From positions 1-6,480 of the forward strand of contig JAVBQX010000064.1 in assembly GCA_031548645.1 (NCBI GenBank): a stretch of DNA of 6,480 nt. The letters are read 5' to 3'. How positions within the stretch are numbered: the first letter of the stretch is position 1; the number at the start of each line of letters is the position of its first letter. Below are positions 1 to 5,212 of this stretch, piece by piece. The notes below the pieces were generated by a model. That model searched no databases. It had not been told where the DNA came from and saw only the letters and a program-made list of their open reading frames with translations. Both the position numbers and the translations under genes were made by a program. This DNA is from WRMR01 sp031548645 (GTDB lineage Bacteria > Planctomycetota > Planctomycetia > Pirellulales > Thermoguttaceae).

Positions 1-1
1 G

Positions 2-1957
2 CAAAACGGGACGGCGATTTCGGAACTGGCCATCGCCCGGGCGGCCTTCGGCGAAACGGCGGAAGCGGTCTCGCTGCTCGTCGACGGTTTCGAACTGCCG
101 GAAGAGGGCAAGGCGCTCAGCGCCGTGGTCATGGCGACGCAAATGGTCTCGCAAATCCTTTGCCAGATGGGCAACCCGATCTGCGGGCTGGCGCTAGCGA
201 AACTTTTGCCCGCGTGCATGCCACAGTCGGAAGAGGTTTCGCTGTTCCTTCGCGACCTGATTTCGGAAGCGAATCTGCCGGCGCCGCTGAAAGGTTTGCG
301 ATTCAACCCCTTCGCGCCGGACGATTTCCCCGGCAAGCAGGAATACGAAACCGTCGCCCCGCTCATCGCGACCGGTCGCTGGAAGACGGCGATGCAAAAA
401 CTCGACGCCCTGGCCGCACAGGCCGACCGTTGGCCCGGCGTGCTTCTTTCGCAGGCCCTGTTGCAACTTTGGCTCTGCAAAAGCGCCGAAGCGTTCGCGA
501 CGCTGCGAAAATACGCGGAATCGCCCGGCGTTTCGGAGGAAGATCAGGCCGACGCGATGGCGATGGTTTACATGATCGACCGCCGCAACCTCGGTGACGA
601 TGCGAAGGTCATTACCTGGGAGGTGACGGTCAACGATTTCGAACGGGCCCAGGAACGTATGTTGTCCGAGCCGCGATTGTATTCGATCGAATTCGACCCG
701 CACCGCTACGGCACGGCGGAAAATCCGGCCCCGCGGCATATCTTCATGGTGCTCGACCGCACCTTCCCGGCCGACGACGTGCCGCCGGAACTCGGCAACA
801 TCCCGCGACAGATCGCGACGGCCTTCCTGTTCGGCAAACAGACCGACCGCGAAGCCCGCATCGAACTCATCGAAACGCTCGACTCGAACCGCGACGCGGT
901 CATGGCGCTGCTTTCCGAAACGCTTCAGGACGCGATGGGCGAATCGAAGGAACCGGTCACGACCCGCGAAACGTCGATCATTTTGGCGCACATCGACGGT
1001 CGCCTGCGATTCCGGAATTCGAACCCGCCGACGCGCGACCAGATCGACCGGATCACGCACGATTACGTCTGCGAAGGCGGCACCTTCCAGGAATGGTGGT
1101 TCGGCCGTTCGTTCGGCGAACTCGACGGCAAAACGCCGACGGAAGCCGCGTCCGATGCGAAATATCGCCCCCGGCTGCTCGGCATGATCGAAATGGTCGA
1201 GTTCCTGTTCCCCGCGCGCTTTGCACTGGAAGCGACCAACGCGATGCGCAAACGGCTCGGATTCGCCGAACTGGCCGAAATCACGCTTCCGGCGAACAAC
1301 CCCGAAATGACGCTTTCGCAAATGCCAGTGACCCGCTGGTTCCGCGTCGACACCTCGCCGATTCCCAGTGAAAGCCTTGCCGGCGAACTGGCCATGCTCG
1401 ACCTGATTTCGGAGGATCGCGGTTCGCTGCACTTCGCGAACGCGGTGCTTGAACGGCCGCTGACCGAAATCGAGCCGCAAATCCGGGCTTTGGCCTTCCG
1501 CGTTTTGATCGACAACGCGGAGGACCTCAACGATTTTGAAACGGCGGTTCTCTGGATCGACCGCGCCCGCAACGAGGCCAACGAACTCGCGATTCCCGTC
1601 GGCGAATGGGACGTGGCCGAACTCATGGTCCGCATCAAGGAACAGAACCAGCCGCAGGCGATGCGCCTGATCAACCACATCATGACGCACCACAAGAACG
1701 ACCAGCGGGTCATGGCCGCGATGCAATCGCTGTTCGTGCAGATGGGCCTGCTCAACCCCGACGGCACGCCGACCGCCTACGCCCGGCAGCAGCCGCGTTC
1801 CCGCATGACGCCGACCGGCTCCGCGAGCGCCGGCCCCATGATGTCCGATTCGATGCCCGGCATGTCCCAGACGCCGCAAGCCGACGCCCCTTTCGGCCAA
1901 TCGCCCGAACCCCCGCAAGCCCCCGGCGGCGAACGCAAACTCTGGGTGCCGGATTGA
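2..1957 (+). CDS. Large alpha-helical TPR-like protein, 5' end missing
   Basis: The reading frame is open from the window edge to a TGA at 1955-1957, giving 651 visible residues. A GTG at 125 and an ATG at 131 are possible starts, but the 41 codons before them read LAIARAAFGETAEAVSLL-like helix with the same codon use, so the true start is probably upstream of the window. The protein is mostly amphipathic helix. The N-terminal and C-terminal parts (about 1-190 and 1530-1750 in DNA coordinates) look like degenerate TPR or solenoid helices (for example QAMRLINHIMTHHKND). The middle holds the phrases FGKQTDREARIELIE and FGELDGKTPTEAASDAKYRP. The second resembles 'LGGKTPxEA' segments I recall from bacterial TPR/SEC-C type proteins, although no SEC-C cysteine motif is present. 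The last 60 or so residues are a low-complexity tail rich in Pro, Met, Gly, Ser and Gln, ending KLWVPD. There is no signal peptide or TM segment in the visible part, so it is probably cytosolic and a protein-interaction scaffold. I do not recognise a specific function. Confidence 0.85.
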   Translation, partial: QNGTAISELAIARAAFGETAEAVSLLVDGFELPEEGKALSAVVMATQMVSQILCQMGNPICGLALAKLLPACMPQSEEVSLFLRDLISEANLPAPLKGLRFNPFAPDDFPGKQEYETVAPLIATGRWKTAMQKLDALAAQADRWPGVLLSQALLQLWLCKSAEAFATLRKYAESPGVSEEDQADAMAMVYMIDRRNLGDDAKVITWEVTVNDFERAQERMLSEPRLYSIEFDPHRYGTAENPAPRHIFMVLDRTFPADDVPPELGNIPRQIATAFLFGKQTDREARIELIETLDSNRDAVMALLSETLQDAMGESKEPVTTRETSIILAHIDGRLRFRNSNPPTRDQIDRITHDYVCEGGTFQEWWFGRSFGELDGKTPTEAASDAKYRPRLLGMIEMVEFLFPARFALEATNAMRKRLGFAELAEITLPANNPEMTLSQMPVTRWFRVDTSPIPSESLAGELAMLDLISEDRGSLHFANAVLERPLTEIEPQIRALAFRVLIDNAEDLNDFETAVLWIDRARNEANELAIPVGEWDVAELMVRIKEQNQPQAMRLINHIMTHHKNDQRVMAAMQSLFVQMGLLNPDGTPTAYARQQPRSRMTPTGSASAGPMMSDSMPGMSQTPQADAPFGQSPEPPQAPGGERKLWVPD

Positions 1958-1995
1958 CGGGAAAGTGAACCGCAAGAAACAACTCTTTGGACTGG

Positions 1996-2014
1996 CTTTC
2001 GCCCCGAAAGGGGC
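1996..2014. repeat. Small GC hairpin with GAAA tetraloop
   Basis: GCCCC (2001-2005) and GGGGC (2010-2014) pair around GAAA, a GNRA-type tetraloop. An alternative, mutually exclusive fold pairs CTTTCG (1996-2001) with CGAAAG (2005-2010). It lies 38 bases after the stop of the TPR-like gene. No T-run follows, so it is not a standard intrinsic terminator. It may still protect a 3' end or be part of a dispersed repeat: the flanking GGGGCAATGGTATGTCAG looks familiar to me from intergenic repeats, but I cannot verify that here. Confidence 0.45.
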
Positions 2015-2033
2015 AATGGTATGTCAGGATCAA

Positions 2034-2109
2034 CATCAACACGGAGCCCGGAGCGTGAGCGACGGGACACAAATCACCGGGCGCTGACGCTTCCGGCTCT
2101 GTGTTGATG
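2034..2109. repeat. 76-base imperfect palindrome, two inverted copies of the GGAGCCC module
   Basis: Left arm 2034-2066 and right arm 2077-2109 are reverse complements over 33 positions with six mismatches, closing on a 10-base loop (2067-2076). The outer nine pairs, CATCAACAC with GTGTTGATG, are perfect. The inside of each arm is one copy of a module reading roughly GGAGCCCGGAGCGTGAGCG, and the right arm is the more divergent copy. A third copy sits at 5052-5077. No T-run follows, so it is best called a REP- or BIME-like palindromic element between two co-directional genes. In RNA it would form a long hairpin and could act as a 3'-end block or a processing site. Confidence 0.8.
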
Positions 2110-2147
2110 CACAATGCGCACCATCACCACCAACCACACCATAAATC

Positions 2148-3173
2148 ATGAACAACATCACCAACACATCAGCGGGCCCGGTTGATTGGTCGGGATTGGC
2201 GGCAATCATTGAAGGTTCGCGGAGTTTTTTGCTGACTGCGCATGTGCGGCCCGACGGCGATTGCATCGGCTGCGAGCTGGCCATGGCCGACGTGCTGCGG
2301 CGGATCGGCAAGGAGGTGCGCATCCTGAACGTCGACCGCGTGCCGCCCGATCTCATGTTTCTCGACGGCGCCGACCGCATCGAATATCTCGACGCGTTCG
2401 ACGACCGCGAGTGGCTCGAATCCGTCGAGGTCGTCATGGTGCTCGACACGATTTCGTGGGCCCAGCTCGGGGCCATGAAGCCGATCCTGCAATCGCATAA
2501 ATCGCGCGGCGGCGTGATCGTGGCCATCGACCACCACGCGATCGGCGACGACATCGGGGCCGTTGTCTTCAGCGACACGCGGGCCGAAGCGACCGGACGG
2601 CTCGTCTTCGAAGCGGCGCGGCATCTCGGCGTCGACCTGACCGCGGAAACGGCGACGGCCTTGTACACGGCCATTGCGACCGACACGGGCTGGTTCCGCT
2701 TTTCGTCCGTCACCGCCGAAACCTACGCCGTGACCGCCGAACTCGTGCGCGCCGGCGCGGTGCCGCACGTCATTTACAACCGACTTTACGAACAGGCTTC
2801 GGTCGGCAAAATCCGGCTCATCGGCCGGACGCTGGCCAAGGTCGAAATGCACCTGGACGGTCGGCTCGCGTTCACGAGCATTCTTTTGGACGACTTCGCC
2901 CGATCCGGCGCGATTCCCAGCGACAGCGAAGACATCATCAACAAGACGCTAACGATCGGCGGCACGGACATGGCGCTCATCGTCGTCGAACAACAAAGCG
3001 GCGGTTTCAAAATCAGCTTCCGCAGCCGTTGCGGCGTCGATTGCAGCCGGGTCGCGGCCCGATTCGGCGGCGGCGGACACCGGCAAGCCTCGGGCGCGTT
3101 CCAGGACATGCCCTTCGAGGAACTTAAAACCGCCCTCATCGCCGCCATGACCGAAGCGTACAACGCCGGATAG
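2148..3173 (+). CDS. nrnA: DHH/DHHA1 phosphoesterase, NrnA-type oligoribonuclease / pAp phosphatase
   Basis: The 341-residue length fits the NrnA family (about 310-340). The DHH domain shows motif I HVRPDGD (H32, D36, D38), motif II with D100 in VLDTIS, motif III DHH at 128-130, and motif IV TDTGWF with D179. These are the expected Mn2+ ligands. The C-terminal DHHA1 domain carries the substrate-binding GGGGH at 307-311. The family degrades 2-5 nt RNA to mononucleotides and dephosphorylates 3'-phosphoadenosine 5'-phosphate, in the cytosol. No signal peptide is seen. The start is well fixed: an in-frame TAA lies at 2142-2144, and the next ATG in frame (codon 46) falls after motif I. There is no Shine-Dalgarno sequence before it; the leader is rich in A and C. 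The gene follows a palindromic element and ends in a TAG that abuts a heptamer repeat array. The family is clear from the motifs; the exact split between nanoRNase and pAp activity is inferred from homology. Confidence 0.9.
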   Translation: MNNITNTSAGPVDWSGLAAIIEGSRSFLLTAHVRPDGDCIGCELAMADVLRRIGKEVRILNVDRVPPDLMFLDGADRIEYLDAFDDREWLESVEVVMVLDTISWAQLGAMKPILQSHKSRGGVIVAIDHHAIGDDIGAVVFSDTRAEATGRLVFEAARHLGVDLTAETATALYTAIATDTGWFRFSSVTAETYAVTAELVRAGAVPHVIYNRLYEQASVGKIRLIGRTLAKVEMHLDGRLAFTSILLDDFARSGAIPSDSEDIINKTLTIGGTDMALIVVEQQSGGFKISFRSRCGVDCSRVAARFGGGGHRQASGAFQDMPFEELKTALIAAMTEAYNAG

Positions 3174-3206
3174 TGTGGAATGTGGAGTTTGGAGTGTGGA
3201 GTTTTC
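3172..3206 (+). repeat. Heptamer tandem array, AGTGTGG type
   Basis: Five 7-base units with consensus AGTGTGG: units 1 and 4 are exact, unit 2 (AATGTGG) has one change, unit 3 (AGTTTGG) has one change, and unit 5 (AGTTTTC) is degenerate. The first two bases are the AG of the nrnA stop codon TAG, so the array begins exactly at the gene's end. Bases 3172-3189 are the inverted counterpart of 3320-3337 (17 of 18 pairs). Confidence 0.75.
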
Positions 3207-3230
3207 GGAATCCAACTTTCCCCCCTGCCG

Positions 3231-3265
3231 CTTCGTCCTTTACCCTTCCATCTTTGACCTCCGAA
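3231..3265 (+). repeat. Degenerate pyrimidine heptamer array, CTTnnnC type
   Basis: Five successive 7-base units start with CTT or CTC: CTTCGTC, CTTTACC, CTTCCAT, CTTTGAC and CTCCGAA. The period of 7 matches the neighbouring arrays, although the unit sequence is different and more decayed. It occupies the centre of the nrnA-oleC spacer. The phasing is visible, but with this much degeneracy chance cannot be excluded. Confidence 0.45.
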
Positions 3266-3287
3266 ATCTCCACACAGTCTGACGCAG

Positions 3288-3312
3288 TGCGCCGAGCAAG
3301 CTCGGCGGCTAA
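3288..3312 (-). repeat. GCCGAGC hairpin module, copy 1 (minus orientation)
   Basis: Read on the minus strand this begins TTAGCCGCCGAG and contains a hairpin. GCCGAGC (3291-3297) and GCTCGGC (3300-3306) are perfect 7-base inverted repeats with only two bases between them. The whole 25-base module recurs in the opposite orientation at 5024-5048 with 22 of 25 identities. In both places it lies directly beside a heptamer array. It is therefore a dispersed repeat rather than a gene-specific terminator, and no T-run follows on either strand. Confidence 0.7.
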
Positions 3313-3316
3313 GGCA

Positions 3317-3337
3317 TTCAACTCCACACTCCACACT
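3317..3337 (-). repeat. Heptamer tandem array, AGTGTGG type, inverted
   Basis: On the minus strand this reads two exact AGTGTGG units followed by AGTTGAA. It mirrors the array at 3172-3206, so the pair brackets the whole spacer: 3172-3189 pairs with 3320-3337 over 17 of 18 positions. It ends seven bases before the ATG of the ligase gene, leaving only an A-rich stretch in the usual place of a ribosome binding site. Confidence 0.7.
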
Positions 3338-3344
3338 GAAAAAA

Positions 3345-5009
3345 ATGTCATCACAAGATAACAACGTGGCGAGGCGGCTGGTCGAAATGGCGGGGCGGTT
3401 TCCGGAGAACGTCGCAATTGCCGTGCCGCGGGAATATGGGCCCGACGGCCGGCGACGTTACGAGACGATCACGTTTCGCCAGTTCGACCGCTACACGGAC
3501 AACATCGCGCAATCGCTGATCGACCGGGGCGTGCGCCCGGGAATGCGGTTGGCGCTCATGACGCGGCACGGGATCGATTTCATTGCGCTGGTGTACGGCA
3601 TTTTCAAATCGGGGGCCGCCATCGTCATGGTCGATCCCGGCATGGGAATGCGGCGTATGCTCGACTGCCTCGCCGAGGCCGAACCGGACGGTTTCGCGGC
3701 CGTCCCGCCGGTGCATGCGATTCGTTGCCTGTTGCGGGGACGTTTCCCGAAAGCGCGGCACAACCTGACCGTCGGCCGTCGCTGGTTCTGGGGCGGACTT
3801 TCGCTCGAAAAAATCAAAAACGCTCCGCATCGCGGCACGGTGTTGACCGCGGTCGAGCCCGACGATCCGACGGCGATCATTTTTACCAGCGGCAGCACCG
3901 GCGTGCCGAAAGGCGTGCTGTACACGCACCGCATCGTCGATACGCAGGTGGCCGAAATCGCGGGCCGGTTCGACATCCGGTCGGGCATCGCTGACGTGGC
4001 CGGCTTCCCGTTTTTCGGGCTGTTCGACGCCGCGATGGGCGTCACGATGGTCATTCCTGAAATGGACCCGACGCGACCGGCGGAAGTTCGTCCGGAAAAT
4101 ATTCTCGAAGCCGCCGCCGATTGGAACGCGTCGCAGTCGTTCGGTTCGCCGGCACTCTGGCACCGCGTGGCCGACCATTGCATCGAACGCGGCATCGTCC
4201 TCGAAACGCTCAAGCGGGTCGTGTTGGCCGGGGCGCCGATTTCCGTGCACCTGCTGGCGAAGCTCAAACGCTGCCTGCCCGAAGACACGAAAATTTATAC
4301 ACCCTACGGCGCGACCGAATCGCTGCCCGTCGCGGTGATCGAAGCGAACGAAGTGCTCGGCGAAACGGCGGCGCGGACGAATCTCGGACAGGGCATCTGC
4401 GTGGGGACGCGGTTTTCACAAATCGACTGGCGCGTCATCAAAATCACCGACGAACCGATCGCGCGGCTCGAAGACGCCGAAGAAATGCCCGTCGGCGAAA
4501 TCGGCGAATTGGCCGTGACCGGGCCGCAGGTGACGCGGTGCTACGTCACGCGAATCGAAGCGAACGCCTTGTCGAAAATGACCGACGCGGACGGTCGCGT
4601 CTGGCACCGCATCGGCGACGTCGGGCGGCTCGACGGGCAAGGACGCTTCTGGTTTTGCGGCCGCAAGGCCCATCGCGTCGAAACCGCCGCGGGGCCGATG
4701 TATACGATCCCCTGCGAGGCGGTGTTCAACATGCACCCGGACGTGTACCGCTCGGCGCTGGTCGGCGCCGGAACGCCCGGCGAACAGACGCCCGTCATGT
4801 ACGTCGAACCGAAGCCGGGCCGGTTCCCCGAAACCGCCGCGGCGAAATTGCAAATGACGCAGGAACTGCTCGCGCTCGGCCGCGCGAACCCGCTGACCGA
4901 ACGCATTGAAACGATCCGCTTTTTGAAGGCCTTCCCCGTCGACGTGCGGCACAACGCCAAAATCAACCGCGAACAAATCGCCGCGTGGGAAATGCAGAAT
5001 GCAGAGTGA
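3345..5009 (+). CDS. oleC: OleC-like AMP-forming ligase (beta-lactone synthetase family)
   Basis: This 554-residue adenylate-forming enzyme shows the ANL motifs in order: A3 P-loop TSGSTGVPKG (181-190), A5 YTPYGATESLP (318-328), A7 HRIGDVGRL with D425, and a C-terminal lysine K539 in PVDVRHNAKINREQI. The last phrase, VDPGMG (96-101) and VGRRWFWGG (143-151) are what I recall from OleC, not from generic acyl-CoA synthetases. OleC uses ATP to turn a 2-alkyl-3-hydroxy acid into a beta-lactone, which OleB then decarboxylates to an olefin; OleA and OleD make the substrate. None of those partners is in this window. The ATG at 3345 puts the N-terminus (NVARRLVEMAGRFPENVAIAVP) where the family begins. 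No Shine-Dalgarno sequence precedes it, only an A-run. The final codons (MQNAE) and the TGA are supplied by a heptamer repeat array. An alternative role is a fatty-acyl-AMP or CoA ligase in another lipid pathway. No TM segment is seen; the enzyme is probably cytosolic. Confidence 0.85.
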   Translation: MSSQDNNVARRLVEMAGRFPENVAIAVPREYGPDGRRRYETITFRQFDRYTDNIAQSLIDRGVRPGMRLALMTRHGIDFIALVYGIFKSGAAIVMVDPGMGMRRMLDCLAEAEPDGFAAVPPVHAIRCLLRGRFPKARHNLTVGRRWFWGGLSLEKIKNAPHRGTVLTAVEPDDPTAIIFTSGSTGVPKGVLYTHRIVDTQVAEIAGRFDIRSGIADVAGFPFFGLFDAAMGVTMVIPEMDPTRPAEVRPENILEAAADWNASQSFGSPALWHRVADHCIERGIVLETLKRVVLAGAPISVHLLAKLKRCLPEDTKIYTPYGATESLPVAVIEANEVLGETAARTNLGQGICVGTRFSQIDWRVIKITDEPIARLEDAEEMPVGEIGELAVTGPQVTRCYVTRIEANALSKMTDADGRVWHRIGDVGRLDGQGRFWFCGRKAHRVETAAGPMYTIPCEAVFNMHPDVYRSALVGAGTPGEQTPVMYVEPKPGRFPETAAAKLQMTQELLALGRANPLTERIETIRFLKAFPVDVRHNAKINREQIAAWEMQNAE

Positions 5010-5023
5010 AGAATGCAGAATTC
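4991..5023 (+). repeat. Heptamer tandem array, AATGCAG type, overlapping the oleC stop
   Basis: The units AATGCAG (4991-4997 and 4998-5004), AGTGAAG (5005-5011) and AATGCAG (5012-5018) are followed by a partial unit. The first two and a half units lie inside the ligase reading frame and the stop TGA (5007-5009) falls in the third. The array runs straight into copy 2 of the GCCGAGC module. The period of 7 matches the arrays upstream although the unit differs. Confidence 0.75.
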
Positions 5024-5048
5024 TTAGCCGCCGATCTTGTTCGGCACA
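5024..5048 (+). repeat. GCCGAGC hairpin module, copy 2 (plus orientation)
   Basis: This begins TTAGCCGCCGAT and matches the minus-strand module at 3288-3312 at 22 of 25 positions. Two of the three differences fall on paired positions of the stem, shortening it to GCCGA (5030-5034) with TCGGC (5041-5045) around a 6-base loop. It is joined on the left to a heptamer array, as copy 1 is, and is followed after three bases by a GGAGCCC module. Confidence 0.7.
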
Positions 5049-5051
5049 AAC

Positions 5052-5077
5052 CGGAGCCCGAAGCGTAAGCGAGGGAC
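5052..5077 (+). repeat. GGAGCCC repeat module, third copy
   Basis: CGGAGCCCGAAGCGTAAGCG followed by AGGGAC matches 2042-2068 with two substitutions (both G to A) and a one-base deletion. Here the module is single, not paired into a long palindrome as it is at 2034-2109. The repeated occurrence in two different spacers of a short window marks it as a dispersed intergenic repeat. Confidence 0.7.
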
Positions 5078-5087
5078 GAAAATCGGA

Positions 5088-5115
5088 ACCGCGACAGTCA
5101 TGGAACGGTCGCGGT
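5088..5115. repeat. Perfect 8-base inverted repeat
   Basis: ACCGCGAC (5088-5095) and GTCGCGGT (5108-5115) pair perfectly around a 12-base loop. It sits just upstream of the -35 hexamer of the promoter at 5123. It could be an operator-like dyad or a weak transcription stop for the ligase gene. A T-run (5140-5144) lies 24 bases further on, too far away for a normal intrinsic terminator. Confidence 0.4.
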
Positions 5116-5122
5116 GGAGCAA

Positions 5123-5151
5123 TTGAAAAGTGGGAGAACTTTTTCTACAAT
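5123..5151 (+). promoter_or_regulatory. Sigma70-like promoter for the DUF3592-like gene
   Basis: TTGAAA (5123-5128) and TACAAT (5146-5151) are separated by exactly 17 bases and each differ from consensus at one or two positions. The local sequence is clearly richer in A and T than the surrounding genes. Transcription would begin near 5158, leaving a leader of about 55 bases before the ATG at 5213. This makes the membrane-protein gene a separate transcription unit from the ligase. Confidence 0.6.
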
Positions 5152-5201
5152 AATACTTACCGTTGGTGATCCGGTATATTGCAACCAAGGTTTTCAATCG
5201 T

Positions 5202-5205
5202 GAGG
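5202..5205 (+). promoter_or_regulatory. Ribosome binding site GAGG deciding the 5213 start
   Basis: GAGG lies seven bases before the ATG at 5213, and an in-frame TGA overlaps it at 5201-5203, so no longer start is possible. This is the only one of the three visible gene starts in the window with a recognisable Shine-Dalgarno sequence. Confidence 0.65.
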
Positions 5206-5212
5206 TCGTGAT

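Noticed and set aside
194..1975. A minus-strand open frame of 593 codons opposite the TPR-like gene
   Set aside because: Its translation is rich in Arg, His and Gly without domain-like phrases, whereas the plus strand reads as regular helices. Long antisense frames are expected where codons avoid T in the wobble position at high GC.
1996..2109. Hairpins after the TPR-like gene as an intrinsic terminator
   Set aside because: Neither hairpin is followed by a T-run, and the larger one is made of modules found elsewhere, so repeat element is the better call.
2169..2852. Minus-strand open frame opposite the DHH gene
   Set aside because: It lies antisense to a gene with all DHH and DHHA1 catalytic motifs, and its translation has the low-complexity composition of a shadow frame.
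3254..3280. TTGACC as a possible -35 box for the ligase gene
   Set aside because: No acceptable -10 hexamer lies 16-18 bases downstream, and the TTGACC is part of the pyrimidine heptamer array.
3172..3337. CRISPR array
   Set aside because: The repeats are 7-base units in direct tandem with no unique spacers of 25-40 bases between regular repeats, and no cas genes are near.
3351..4250. Minus-strand open frame of 299 codons opposite the ligase
   Set aside because: The plus strand carries the complete ANL motif set over the same bases; the antisense product is Arg/His-rich with no recognisable motif.
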